Assembly (NCBI GenBank): GCA_031549685.1
Contig: JAVBPG010000016.1
Coordinates: forward strand, 3,630 to 67,629
Length of the DNA: 64,000 bases
Direction of reading: 5' to 3'
From: JAITMY01 sp031549685
GTDB lineage: Bacteria; Bacteroidota; Bacteroidia; Bacteroidales; UBA932
The translations under genes and the position numbers were made by a program. Below, in pieces: positions 1 through 8,018 of this stretch. Within the stretch, counting starts at the first letter, position 1. Each line of letters begins with the position of its first letter. The notes under the pieces are model-generated. The model was given only the letters and a program-made list of their open reading frames with translations, ran no database searches and was not told the origin of the DNA.

Positions 1-1
1 T

Positions 2-1060
2 CCGGCATCGACCGAGAAACGCTGGTATGTGGTGCAAATCGGCGACACTTACGACGAAGTAGTATATAATGTAGGCGGGGTCAAGGGACCGCAGCCGGGC
101 ACCTATATTGTTACCGGTCCCGACTACCAGGGACCCGTTCCGGGCGATATGATGCAGATTAAAAGCCGTACCAACCTGGGCATGTCTGCCGTGCGTATCT
201 TCACTTCCGGGGGCGACGACCTGGCAAAGGCTGTCGAATTCCAAAAAGGATTTATGCTGATGCCCCTGTCGCAATACCTCAACCAAGGCATCGGCTCAGG
301 GAAACCGTCCGTAACTTCTGCCTTTGCCACCTACAAAAGCACCGCGCCCGAAGAACTGCAAGCGCTTGACATGATCGGGTTCTGGATGTCGCAGGCGCTT
401 CCTGCCTCTGCCGACCAAAACGATCCCCTGGTAGCCTCGTTCCATGCCATTGGCATGAGTGTGGCTAACGGCTTTCAATGGCAGTCGCTCGATGCACCTA
501 CCCGTCGCGGCGTGGTGCGCGGCATCAAGGCTGCCAGCGATATGATAGACAACAAATGGGCAAACATTGGAACAACAGTAAACGGATGGAAATATACTTT
601 CGCCGGCGGACGTTCGGGGCATGACCTGCTGTTGCGCGCCGCTTTGGCACGGGGCGTAACCGGAGCCGAACTGTCCACCGAAGTCATTTACCCCAATACT
701 ACCGTCGATGCCGACGGCAACAAGCTCGACGGCGCCAGCAAGTACGTGCTTCACCTGGACAAGGACCAAATTCCGCCCGTGAGCGTATTTTGGAACCTGA
801 ACCTCTTCGGCGACGACATGTTTTTTGTGGAAAATGATATGAAGCGCTACAGCATCGGCAGCACCACCCCGGGACTGAAGTACAACAAAGACGGCTCGGT
901 GGATCTTTACATCCAAAACGAAAACCCGGGCAAAGACAAGCAGTCCAACTGGCTACCGGCGCCCAAGGGCAGCTTCAACCTCACCATGCGCCTCTACGGT
1001 GCCGAATCGCCGATCCTGAACGGTAGCTACCACCTGCCGGGCGTGAAAAAGGTGAAGTAG
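2..1060 (+). CDS. DUF1254/DUF1214 family protein, 5' end outside the window
   Basis: The reading frame is open from base 2, so the gene begins before the window and its signal peptide, if any, is not visible. The start of the visible part (WYVVQIGDTYDEVVYN) fits the end of a DUF1254 domain. The last ~110 residues fit DUF1214: a 'VFWNLNLFGDDMFF' strand, 'TPGLKYNKDGSVDLYIQ', 'NWLPAPKGSFNLTMRLYG' and a closing 'LNGSYHLPGV'. Proteins of this pair are usually exported and have no settled biochemical role. A hairpin 26 bases downstream (1086-1157) probably ends the transcript. The family call is firm; the function is unknown. Confidence 0.85.
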   Translation, partial: PASTEKRWYVVQIGDTYDEVVYNVGGVKGPQPGTYIVTGPDYQGPVPGDMMQIKSRTNLGMSAVRIFTSGGDDLAKAVEFQKGFMLMPLSQYLNQGIGSGKPSVTSAFATYKSTAPEELQALDMIGFWMSQALPASADQNDPLVASFHAIGMSVANGFQWQSLDAPTRRGVVRGIKAASDMIDNKWANIGTTVNGWKYTFAGGRSGHDLLLRAALARGVTGAELSTEVIYPNTTVDADGNKLDGASKYVLHLDKDQIPPVSVFWNLNLFGDDMFFVENDMKRYSIGSTTPGLKYNKDGSVDLYIQNENPGKDKQSNWLPAPKGSFNLTMRLYGAESPILNGSYHLPGVKKVK

Positions 1061-1085
1061 CATTGCGCCGCTTACCTGTAATGGT

Positions 1086-1157
1086 ACTTAGCGCCTCCGA
1101 AAGTCTTTGTGGTTGTTTTTTACTGTTTCCACAAAGGCCCGGGGCGCTAAGTTTTTA
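1086..1157 (+). terminator. Long hairpin with T-run after the DUF1254 gene
   Basis: ACTTAGCGCC (1086-1095) pairs with GGCGCTAAGT (1143-1152), and inside it CTTTGTGG (1105-1112) pairs with CCACAAAG (1129-1136). TTTTT follows. It can act as an intrinsic terminator, but its sequence also belongs to a repeat family seen again at 2247-2265. Confidence 0.55.
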
Positions 1158-1264
1158 TATCTACATACTGCCTGTTTGCTTTGATCCTTTGCAGCTTGGT
1201 GGCTGGTTTATTTTTACCACCAAGGTACGAAGGAAACAAGAGGTATAGAACACTAAAATTATTT

Positions 1265-1272
1265 TACCTTTG
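1265..1272 (+). promoter_or_regulatory. Possible -7 box for the BRO-type gene
   Basis: TACCTTTG matches the Bacteroidota -7 consensus TAnnTTTG and lies 61 bases before the ATG at 1334. No clear -33 TTTG was found at the usual distance, so this is tentative. Confidence 0.3.
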
Positions 1273-1333
1273 CTTATACACAAAAAGCCTCTGATAGGAA
1301 AATGAGGAACCCATCATAAAAATAAGTATAATC

Positions 1334-2203
1334 ATGGGAAAAGAAAATGCGATAAAAGTTTTTGAAAACAGAAAAATCCGTTCTGCCTGGAATGAAGAGG
1401 AAGAAGAATGGTATTTCTCTATAGTTGATGTCATTGACGCACTTACGGAGAGTATTAACCCTACGGATTATTTGAAAAAATTAAGAAAGCGTGACTCTTT
1501 GCTCGGGGACTACATAGGGACAAATTGTCCCCAGGTAGCCATGGCTACGGAAACCGGAAAGCAACGAAAGACCTTAGCAGCCAACACCGAACAGGTATTC
1601 CGTATTATTCAATCAATCCCTTCAAAGAAGGCGGAACCGTTCAAGTTATGGCTGGCCGAAGTCGCGAAGCAACGGCTCGATCAGCTGCAAGATCCGGAGC
1701 TTTCCATTGAGCAGGCAATGACCGATTATAAACGTTTGGGATATTCCGATAGCTGGATTAACCAACGCCTAAAAAGTATTGAGATTCGCAAAGATTTAAC
1801 TGACGAATGGAAGCGGCTTGGTTTGCAGGAAGGCATGGAATTCGCAGCGCTGACGGATATTATTTATAAAACATGGGCCGGTAAAACTGCTAAAGAGTAC
1901 AAGAGATTCAAAGGCTTGAAAAAAGAAAACCTTCGCGATAACATGACGAATAAGGAATTGGTGCTGAATATGCTGGCCGAATTATCGACTAAAGAAATTT
2001 CGGAAGCCACTAATCCCGAAGTATTTCCCGAGCATGAAAATGTGGCAAGGCGTGGCGGTAAAATAGCCAAGGAAGCCCGTTTGAAGTTGGAAGCCGAAAC
2101 AGGAAAGGAAGTCGTAAGCCCGCTTAATGCAAAAAGTTTGTTCTCTATCAAGAATAGAAGTGATGACGAAGGGAAAAATGATGCCAGTTTAGTGGACAAG
2201 TAG
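1334..2203 (+). CDS. BRO-N domain (prophage antirepressor-like) protein
   Basis: A 289-residue protein. Residues ~8-105 look like a BRO-N DNA-binding domain, found in phage antirepressors and baculovirus BRO proteins: an N-terminal 'WYFSIVDVIDALTES' element, a 'YLKKLRKRD' segment, and the stretch ending in 'FKLWLAEVAKQRLDQ'. The rest is highly charged, with a 'NVARRGGKIAKEARLKLE' segment near the C terminus typical of chromosomal Bacteroidota members of this family. Such genes often occur singly with no known target. No phage structural or integration gene is near it. It is flanked by copies of a 'GGCGCTAAGTTTTT' palindromic repeat, which suggests acquisition. Family likely, role unknown. Confidence 0.8.
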   Translation: MGKENAIKVFENRKIRSAWNEEEEEWYFSIVDVIDALTESINPTDYLKKLRKRDSLLGDYIGTNCPQVAMATETGKQRKTLAANTEQVFRIIQSIPSKKAEPFKLWLAEVAKQRLDQLQDPELSIEQAMTDYKRLGYSDSWINQRLKSIEIRKDLTDEWKRLGLQEGMEFAALTDIIYKTWAGKTAKEYKRFKGLKKENLRDNMTNKELVLNMLAELSTKEISEATNPEVFPEHENVARRGGKIAKEARLKLEAETGKEVVSPLNAKSLFSIKNRSDDEGKNDASLVDK

Positions 2204-2204
2204 T

Positions 2205-2265
2205 CAAAAAACACTTCGCACCTTCGAGGCAAAAGAAATGTAACCACGAAGGCGCTAAGTTTTTT
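2205..2265 (+). terminator. Imperfect hairpin after the BRO-type gene
   Basis: An A-rich CTTCGC-CCTTCG arm (2205-2225) pairs imperfectly with CGAAGGCGCTAAG followed by TTTTTT (2247-2265). It lies right after the BRO stop codon and before the convergent EamA gene, so it could terminate. It also shares 14 bases with the repeat at 1143-1156. Confidence 0.4.
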
Positions 2266-2284
2266 ATCCGAAGGCCGCGGCAGC

Positions 2285-3178
2285 TCAGCTGCTCATTACA
2301 ATCATGGCCACGCCCGCCAGCATGCCACACAGGATAAGGAATTTACGCCACACGTGCTGCTCCTTGAGAAATATGGCACCCACAAGGAATGGCACAACGA
2401 CACTACAACGCCTTAAGGCCGAAACTATGGCCACCAGCGATTCGGGCTCGGCAAGCGCGTAGAAGTAAACAAAATCGGCAAAGCCAAGCGTAATGCCGAT
2501 GAGGGGAATTGTCCAGCGGAAAACAAACCTGTTTTCGCGCCGTGCGGGCCACCACTTAACCAGCAAAAACGGCAGCAGCACCACCGGAATGTATATGCTG
2601 AACCAGGCCTGCATGGTGTTTTTGGGAAGGCCCAAATGTCCTAGCAAATACTTATCGTACAATCCGCTAACGGCTGCAAAGAAGGTTCCGGCGTAGAGGC
2701 AAATCATCCACTTATTGCGCAGGAACGAGATATTTTCGAGTTTGCCCGCCTGCGAAAAAAACCAGAAGAAAATTACCGTAACTGCTACGCCCAGCCACTG
2801 CATGCCATTAAGCGTTTCACCCAAAAGCGTAACCGCACCCAGCAACGTAAGTAAGGGCGACATAGCCCGAATAGGCGACACAATAGTTATTGGCAGGTAG
2901 CGCATGGCGTAGTACGACAGTATCCACGAGGCCGATACAATGACGGACTTGATGAAGGTAAGCCCGTGCTGCTGCCAGGTCATGTGCGGCATGTACAGCA
3001 GCGGAACGGCGTCGGGCTTAACCTCCGATATTATAAGAAAAGGGATGAACACCAGCGCGCCGAAAACGGCCGCCATAAACAGCACCGGCAGCACGGCGTT
3101 GCCCCGCAGCGAAAGTTTTTTAAACACATCGTAGCAGCCGAGCAGCAGGGCGGATAGGAGGGATAGGGAGAGCCACAT
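2285..3178 (-). CDS. EamA/DMT superfamily transporter
   Basis: A 297-residue integral membrane protein, almost wholly hydrophobic, with about ten membrane segments arranged as two EamA halves (roughly residues 1-135 and 150-296). Visible hallmarks are 'SPIRAMSPLLTLLGAVTLLGE' near the end of the first half and 'LVAIVSALRRCSVVVPFLVG' with 'FLKEQHVWRKFLILCGML' in the second. Members export or import small metabolites or amino acids; the substrate cannot be told from sequence. The gene stands alone and converges on the BRO-type gene. A -7-like box lies at 3254-3261, giving a leader of ~70 bases containing partly inverted GGTACC-rich sequence. Confidence 0.85.
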   Translation of the reverse strand: MWLSLSLLSALLLGCYDVFKKLSLRGNAVLPVLFMAAVFGALVFIPFLIISEVKPDAVPLLYMPHMTWQQHGLTFIKSVIVSASWILSYYAMRYLPITIVSPIRAMSPLLTLLGAVTLLGETLNGMQWLGVAVTVIFFWFFSQAGKLENISFLRNKWMICLYAGTFFAAVSGLYDKYLLGHLGLPKNTMQAWFSIYIPVVLLPFLLVKWWPARRENRFVFRWTIPLIGITLGFADFVYFYALAEPESLVAIVSALRRCSVVVPFLVGAIFLKEQHVWRKFLILCGMLAGVAMIVMSS

Positions 3179-3253
3179 TTTTTCAAGTACCAGTTACCAG
3201 GTACCAGCTAGCATTTAGCAAGTAGCAGGTACCAATTTACCAATTTAAGGGCG

Positions 3254-3261
3254 CAAAGGTA
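3254..3261 (-). promoter_or_regulatory. Possible -7 box for the EamA gene
   Basis: On the minus strand the sequence reads TACCTTTG, 76 bases before the EamA start. No good -33 box is visible. Confidence 0.3.
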
Positions 3262-3491
3262 CAAACAATTTGAGAACTTTATGGAGGTAAAAATGCAGCA
3301 TGTAAGCATCGCGCTCAGCGACCATAATATAAAGACGACCCGCTCTCCTCGCAAACGTAGGAGTAATATCCTGTCTAAAGAAAACCAAGCTTTCGGGAGT
3401 CAACGAGAAATATTTTTGGTAATACGGCTACGGATAGCCTTGATTTATCCAAAACTCACAACTTATTGACGCATCATAATTAAACCTTTTC

Positions 3492-3499
3492 TATCTTTG
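3492..3499 (+). promoter_or_regulatory. Possible -7 box for the pectate lyase gene
   Basis: TATCTTTG lies 77 bases before the ATG. The upstream ATTG at 3465-3468 is 23 bases away, longer than the usual ~19, so only the -7 part is supported. Confidence 0.35.
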
Positions 3500-3576
3500 A
3501 AAGTCTATTACACTGAACCCATTTACAAAACTTTCAAATTTTCAATTTTTAATTCCTAATTTTTAATTAAGTAAGT

Positions 3577-5088
3577 ATGCTTACCAACCTTTTTCGCACC
3601 ACCAGAACAACGCTGCTGCTGCTCGCCATGCTATGCGCAGGCGTAAATGCAAATGCGCAACAACCCGAGGCGGGTCAGATTCCGCCACACCCAATACGCC
3701 TGCCCGAGGGCGCTATTCCCGCATTTCCCGGCGCGTGGGGCGCGGGCATGTTTACCACCGGCGGACGCGGCGGCAAGGTAATTGCCGTTACCAACTTAGA
3801 TGACAGCGGCCCCGGCAGCTTGCGCGCCGCGCTTGAGGCGGAGGGCCCGCGCATAGTAATTTTCCGCGTTGCCGGCACCATCAAGGTTAACAAGGACCTC
3901 AACATCAAAAATCCCGACATTACCATCGCAGGTCAGTCCGCCCCCGGCGACGGCATTTGCGTGGCTGGTACGCTCAACATCAACACGTACAACGTTATTA
4001 TCCGACACCTGCGCGTGCGCCGCGGCGTACCCGAGGGCGGGCAGGGCGATGACAACATCGGCGGCAACCCCGACCATGATATCATTATTGACCACTGCTC
4101 CACCAGCTGGGGCATGGACGAAAATATTTCGCTCTACCGGCACATGCGGCCCTCGCTCGACGGAACGACCCAAATTAAAGATCCGGCAAAAAATATTACC
4201 ATTCAGTGGTCAATATCCAGCGAGGCGCTCGACGCCCGCGGCCACGCCTTTGGCGGCACCTGGGGCGGAAATCCGTCAACCTTTCACCACAACCTTTTTG
4301 CCTGCAACACCGCCCGCAACCCATCCATCGGCATGTCGGGCCCGTTTGACTACCGCAACAACGTGGTGTTCAACTGGCGCCACCGCACCATGGACGGCGG
4401 CGACGAGACATCGCTCATCAACGTTATCAACAACTACTACAAGCCCGGCCCTGCTACCAACGAAAATATGCGCGCCGTATTCGCCCGCATTGAGCAGCGC
4501 AACATGTACTCGCCCGGCAGCGCGTGGGCCGAGGGAGATTGGTACCCCAAGGCCGAAAAGCGTCCGGGTAAATGGTACGTTGCCGGCAACATTATGGATG
4601 GCAACCAGGAGGTTACCAACAACAACTGGGCCGGCATGCGCGGCCCCGAGAACCTGGCTCGCGTGAATACGCCCTTCGAGGGTTGGCCGGTGGCGCCGTT
4701 TGAAACCGCCGCCGCGGCGTATGAATCCGTGCTGGCCAAGGCCGGCGCCACGCTGCCCAAGCGCGATGCGGTGGATAAGCGCGTAACGGAAATGGTGCGC
4801 AGCGGAAAGTCGATGACCGCAACGGGCATCCTCAAGGATATCTCCGAGGTGGGCGGCTACCCCAACCTGACCTTTGACCCGAAGCAAGTCCCCGTTGACA
4901 CCGACGGCGACGGCATGCCCGATGCGTGGGAGGTGCTGTACAAGCTCGACCCGAAAAATCCGGCCGACGGCGCCATTGACTCCGACGGCGACGGCTACAC
5001 CAACGTGGAGGAGTACCTCAACGGCACCAACCCGCAGGAAAAAATCAACTACCGCAACCTCGGCAACAACGTCGATAAAATCAGCTAA
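3577..5088 (+). CDS. Secreted pectate lyase (polysaccharide lyase family 1 type)
   Basis: A 503-residue protein with an N-terminal signal peptide (hydrophobic core to ~residue 24, cleavage near ANA-QQ). The catalytic part is a parallel beta-helix of the pectate lyase type: 'AFPGAWGAGMFTTGGRGGK' at ~48, 'TNLDDSGPGSLRAAL', then 'DHCSTSWGMDENIS' and 'FHHNLFACNTARNPSI', which hold the Ca-binding and arginine-bearing active-site strands of PL1 enzymes. Such enzymes split de-esterified pectin by beta-elimination. From ~residue 438 there are two calcium-loop repeats (DTDGDGMPDAWE and DSDGDGYTNVEEY) like thrombospondin type-3/dockerin-like loops. There is no T9SS tail. It is a single gene followed by a strong terminator; no SusC/SusD pair is adjacent. 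Confidence 0.9.
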   Translation: MLTNLFRTTRTTLLLLAMLCAGVNANAQQPEAGQIPPHPIRLPEGAIPAFPGAWGAGMFTTGGRGGKVIAVTNLDDSGPGSLRAALEAEGPRIVIFRVAGTIKVNKDLNIKNPDITIAGQSAPGDGICVAGTLNINTYNVIIRHLRVRRGVPEGGQGDDNIGGNPDHDIIIDHCSTSWGMDENISLYRHMRPSLDGTTQIKDPAKNITIQWSISSEALDARGHAFGGTWGGNPSTFHHNLFACNTARNPSIGMSGPFDYRNNVVFNWRHRTMDGGDETSLINVINNYYKPGPATNENMRAVFARIEQRNMYSPGSAWAEGDWYPKAEKRPGKWYVAGNIMDGNQEVTNNNWAGMRGPENLARVNTPFEGWPVAPFETAAAAYESVLAKAGATLPKRDAVDKRVTEMVRSGKSMTATGILKDISEVGGYPNLTFDPKQVPVDTDGDGMPDAWEVLYKLDPKNPADGAIDSDGDGYTNVEEYLNGTNPQEKINYRNLGNNVDKIS

Positions 5089-5115
5089 CTGCGCTGATGC
5101 TATCGGGATAAAGTA

Positions 5116-5160
5116 AAAAATCCTTCCGCATTCACGTGAATACGGAAGGATTTTTGTTTT
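5116..5160 (+). terminator. Intrinsic terminator of the pectate lyase gene
   Basis: AAAAATCCTTCCG (5116-5128) pairs with CGGAAGGATTTTT (5143-5155), with ATTC/GAAT continuing the stem over a small loop, and the T-run GTTTT follows. Confidence 0.85.
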
Positions 5161-5183
5161 AATGAAGGTTTGCGTTTGCAAGG

Positions 5184-5250
5184 AGATTGGCTTCGCCGAG
5201 CTAAAGGTTCCTCATTTCGAACGTAGCGAAGCGAAGAGAGAAAACTCCCA
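5184..5250. repeat. Degenerate copy of the GCGAAGCGAAGA intergenic repeat
   Basis: Bases 5184-5204 are identical, in opposite orientation, to 15534-15554. Just after it, 5221-5240 holds a GTAGCGAAGCGAAGAGAG stretch resembling the arm at 15508-15530. No coding sense. Confidence 0.6.
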
Positions 5251-5407
5251 CTTATAAATGCTGTATAAAAACCAAACTTTCCGCAATAGCTATGCAATCC
5301 CTTTCCCAAAAAACGTTTGCGCGCACAGCCTTGGCTGCCCAGGTACAGCAGCGTTTTTTTGCGGCGACGAAGCAAAAACAAGCTACGTTACTCATGCTTT
5401 TTTTACC

Positions 5408-5415
5408 TATATTTG
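5408..5415 (+). promoter_or_regulatory. Possible -7 box for the phosphofructokinase gene
   Basis: TATATTTG fits TAnnTTTG and lies 40 bases before the ATG at 5455. No -33 TTTG is at the expected place. Confidence 0.35.
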
Positions 5416-5454
5416 TAGCGCTTTTGAAAAATCACTCTTAAACAAAATAAAAAC

Positions 5455-6690
5455 ATGAAAGACGCTATTGCAATCTTAACAGGCGGCGGCCCTGCACCCG
5501 GCATGAACACGGTAGTTGGCAGCGTGGCTAAGGTATTTTTGAACAACGGCTACCGCGTAATCGGTATGCACGGCGGCTACGGCAGCTTGTTCCAAAAAAC
5601 GCCCCGCACGGTGGACATCGACTTCCAGTACGCCGACGACATTTTTAACCGCGGCGGTTCGGCCATTATCATGAGCCGCTACAAGCCCTCGCACGAAGAT
5701 TTCGACCAGCGCTTCAACCTCGACTTTTTCAAGCAAAACAACGTTAAGCTGCTGGTTACCGTGGGTGGCGACGATACCGCCTCGACGGCCAACCGCGTGG
5801 CAAAGTTCCTGGCCGACAAGAAGTACCCCATTGCCAACATTCACGTTCCGAAAACCATTGACAACGACCTTCCGCTGCCCAACGGTACGCCTACCTTCGG
5901 CTACGAGAGCGCACGCGCCGAGGGCTCGAACATTGCCACCGTGGTGTACGAGGATGCCCGCACCAGCGAAAACTGGTTCATTGTAGCGGCTATGGGGCGC
6001 TCGGCCGGCCACCTTGCCTTTGGTATCGGCGCGGCCTGCCACTACCCCATGGCGGTTATCCCCGAAATGTTCAACAAGACTACTATTACCTGCGATAAGA
6101 TTGTGAACCTCGTCATTTCGTCCATCATCAAGCGTAAGATTATGGGCGAAAACTACGGCGCAGCGGTAATTTCCGAGGGCGTTTTCCACGAGCTGAGCAA
6201 CGAGGAGATTAAGAAATCGGGCGTGAACTTTTCGTACGACGACCACGGCCACCCCGAGCTGGGTAAGGTTTCGAAGGCGCATATTTTCTGCGAAATGATT
6301 GAAAAGAAAATCGCCGAAATTAAGTTGAAGGTAAAGACCCGTCCGGTGGAAATCGGCTACGAGGTGCGCTGCGACGTGCCCATTGCCTACGACCGCCAGT
6401 ACTGCTCGCTGCTGGGCTTCGGCGTGTACGACCTATTTAAGGCCGGGCACACGGGCTGCATGGTGTACGTAAACAACTTCGGCGATGTGTCGCCGCTGTT
6501 CCTGCGCGACCTGCAAGATCCCAAAACAGGAAAAATTCCTCCCCGCCTGGTGGACATCAACGGCCACTACGTGCAGAGCGTAATCCGCAACATGATGCAC
6601 TTCATTACGCCCGCCGATTATGAGGCTGCCAAGAAGTATGTTCCCAACCCCGAAGAATACGACTTCAAGAAAATTCTGGAGTGGGAGTAA
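5455..6690 (+). CDS. pfp: 6-phosphofructokinase, probably pyrophosphate-dependent
   Basis: 411 residues, starting with the PFK phosphate-loop 'AILTGGGPAPGMN'. Two positions indicate which phosphoryl donor is used: 'TVGGDDTAST' (~residue 103) has Asp where ATP enzymes have Gly, and 'PKTIDNDLPLP' (~125) has Lys instead of Gly. Both changes are the known signature of PPi-using PFKs. The enzyme interconverts fructose 6-phosphate and fructose 1,6-bisphosphate in the cytoplasm and is reversible, so it can serve glycolysis and gluconeogenesis. 'AMGRSAGHLAFGIGAA' and 'GYEVRCDVPIAYDRQ' hold substrate-binding residues. It is closed by its own hairpin terminator (6708-6749); the next gene starts only 78 bases on. 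Confidence 0.9.
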   Translation: MKDAIAILTGGGPAPGMNTVVGSVAKVFLNNGYRVIGMHGGYGSLFQKTPRTVDIDFQYADDIFNRGGSAIIMSRYKPSHEDFDQRFNLDFFKQNNVKLLVTVGGDDTASTANRVAKFLADKKYPIANIHVPKTIDNDLPLPNGTPTFGYESARAEGSNIATVVYEDARTSENWFIVAAMGRSAGHLAFGIGAACHYPMAVIPEMFNKTTITCDKIVNLVISSIIKRKIMGENYGAAVISEGVFHELSNEEIKKSGVNFSYDDHGHPELGKVSKAHIFCEMIEKKIAEIKLKVKTRPVEIGYEVRCDVPIAYDRQYCSLLGFGVYDLFKAGHTGCMVYVNNFGDVSPLFLRDLQDPKTGKIPPRLVDINGHYVQSVIRNMMHFITPADYEAAKKYVPNPEEYDFKKILEWE

Positions 6691-6707
6691 GCCATACGCT
6701 ATTTTGG

Positions 6708-6749
6708 AAAAATCGCTGCCAAAGGTTATCTTTGACAGCGATTTTTTTT
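6708..6749 (+). terminator. Intrinsic terminator after the phosphofructokinase gene
   Basis: AAAAATCGCTG (6708-6718) pairs with CAGCGATTTTT (6736-6746), followed by further T residues. It sits 18 bases before the flavodiiron gene, so transcript read-through would be needed for co-expression. Confidence 0.8.
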
Positions 6750-6767
6750 CTATAAAAACAAGACACC

Positions 6768-7952
6768 ATGACAAGCATTACCGGAAAAATACACTACATA
6801 GGCGTCAACGACCGCCGCAAGCAGCTGTTTGAGAACATGTGGCCCCTACCCTACGGCGTGGCGTACAACAGCTACCTGATAGCCGACGAAAAAACGGCGC
6901 TGGTGGACACCGTTGACCAAAGCATGCTAGGGCTTTTTTACGAAAAGCTGGAGGCCGTGCTGCAGGGTCGCCCGCTCGACTACCTCATCATTAACCACAT
7001 GGAGCCCGACCACTCGGGGGCCATCAGCGCCCTGCTTTCCTGCTACCCCAAGCTGAAGATTGTGGGCAACGTGCACACGTTTAAAATTCTGAAAGCATAC
7101 TTCGGCGAGCACCCGAACCTGATGGAAGTAACCGATGGCGCCCAGCTCGATTTGGGCTACCACCAGCTCAGCTTTTACCTCACGCCCTTTGTGCACTGGC
7201 CCGAAACCATGATGACCTTTGACAGCACCGACGGCGTGCTGTTTTCGGGCGATGCCTTCGGCGCATTCCGCACGCTGGACGGCGGTATTTTTGACGATGA
7301 AATAGATTTTGAGCGCGACTACTACGACGAGATGCTGCGCTACTACAGCAACATTGTGGGCAAGTACAGCAACATGGTACAGAAGGCTTTGGCCAAGCTA
7401 AGCAGCCTGCCTATAAAATGCATTTGCGCCACGCACGGCCCCATTTGGCGCAGCCGGCCGCAACGGGTAATTGAGCTGTACCACAGGTGGAGCAGCCACG
7501 AGGCCGACAAGGGCGTTGTCATTGCCTTTGCCTCCATGTACGGCAACAACGAGCAGGTGGCCGACCACATAGCGCGTAAGCTGGTGGAGAACGGCGTACG
7601 GAATGTGCACGTGTATGACGTTTCAAAAACGCACGTGTCGTACCTGATGAGCGAAATATGGAAGTACAAGGCGGTGCTCCTCGGCAGCTGCGCCTACAAC
7701 GGCGACATGCACCCCATGATGGGGCAGCTGTGCCAGGAGCTGCTGCACGTAAACGTAAAAAATAAAATCCTGGGGCTCTTCGGTTCGTTCAGCTGGAGCG
7801 GTGGCGGCGTGCGCACGCTGCAGTCGGTGGCCGAGAAGCTGGCCTGGGAGCAGCCCGCCGAACCGGTGGAGGTACATGGCATACCCAACCTGGAGAAGCT
7901 GCAGGCCTGCGATATGCTTGCCGCTGCCATTGCGCAACGGTTGCAGCAGTAA
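6768..7952 (+). CDS. fprA: A-type flavodiiron protein (FprA family)
   Basis: 394 residues in two domains. Residues ~1-245 are a metallo-beta-lactamase-like diiron domain with the ligand set of flavodiiron proteins: 'NHMEPDHSG' (~75), 'FVHWPETMMTFD' (~143), 'FSGDAFGAF' (~159) and 'CATHGPIW' (~220). Residues ~248-394 are a flavodoxin domain (FMN site 'FASMYGNNEQVA'; 'LLGSCAYNG'; 'GLFGSFSWSGGGVR'). The protein reduces O2 to water or NO to N2O with electrons from rubredoxin or a similar carrier, protecting anaerobes. No rubredoxin domain is fused or adjacent. Length is normal for the two-domain class A form. Convergent with folC across a palindrome. Confidence 0.95.
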   Translation: MTSITGKIHYIGVNDRRKQLFENMWPLPYGVAYNSYLIADEKTALVDTVDQSMLGLFYEKLEAVLQGRPLDYLIINHMEPDHSGAISALLSCYPKLKIVGNVHTFKILKAYFGEHPNLMEVTDGAQLDLGYHQLSFYLTPFVHWPETMMTFDSTDGVLFSGDAFGAFRTLDGGIFDDEIDFERDYYDEMLRYYSNIVGKYSNMVQKALAKLSSLPIKCICATHGPIWRSRPQRVIELYHRWSSHEADKGVVIAFASMYGNNEQVADHIARKLVENGVRNVHVYDVSKTHVSYLMSEIWKYKAVLLGSCAYNGDMHPMMGQLCQELLHVNVKNKILGLFGSFSWSGGGVRTLQSVAEKLAWEQPAEPVEVHGIPNLEKLQACDMLAAAIAQRLQQ

Positions 7953-7958
7953 GTGCTC

Positions 7959-8011
7959 TACCCCTCCAAGGGTTTGAAACCCTTGGAGGGGTATTAGCCG
8001 TCAGGGCTAAT
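7959..8011. repeat. Perfect palindrome plus second small palindrome between convergent genes
   Basis: TACCCCTCCAAGGGTTT (7959-7975) and its exact complement (7977-7993) are separated by one base. A second inverted pair, ATTAGCC/GGCTAAT (7993-7999, 8005-8011), follows. It can fold on both strands and may terminate both genes, but it lacks a T-run and looks like a dispersed intergenic palindrome. Confidence 0.7.
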
Positions 8012-8018
8012 CCGCTGC

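Larger units (their letters stand above)
3179..3576. other. Gap between divergent EamA and pectate lyase genes
   Basis: About 400 bases without a convincing gene. It holds GGTACC-containing repeats (3187-3232), outward-facing -7-like boxes for both neighbours, and AT-rich sequence with short direct repeats (TTCAATTTTTAATTCC-like) before the pectate lyase start. A 62-codon open frame at 3281-3469 has no recognisable character. Confidence 0.5.

Noticed and set aside
1063..1248. 61-codon frame after the DUF1254 gene
   Set aside because: It is built from the terminator hairpin and repeat; no recognisable domain.
1334..2203. BRO-N gene as evidence of a prophage
   Set aside because: No integrase, capsid, tail or lysis gene lies nearby; BRO genes occur singly in Bacteroidota chromosomes.
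3281..3469. 62-codon frame upstream of the pectate lyase gene
   Set aside because: No family character and it runs into the promoter area.
5258..5458. 66-codon frame overlapping the start of the phosphofructokinase gene
   Set aside because: It covers the -7 box and leader and has no protein character.
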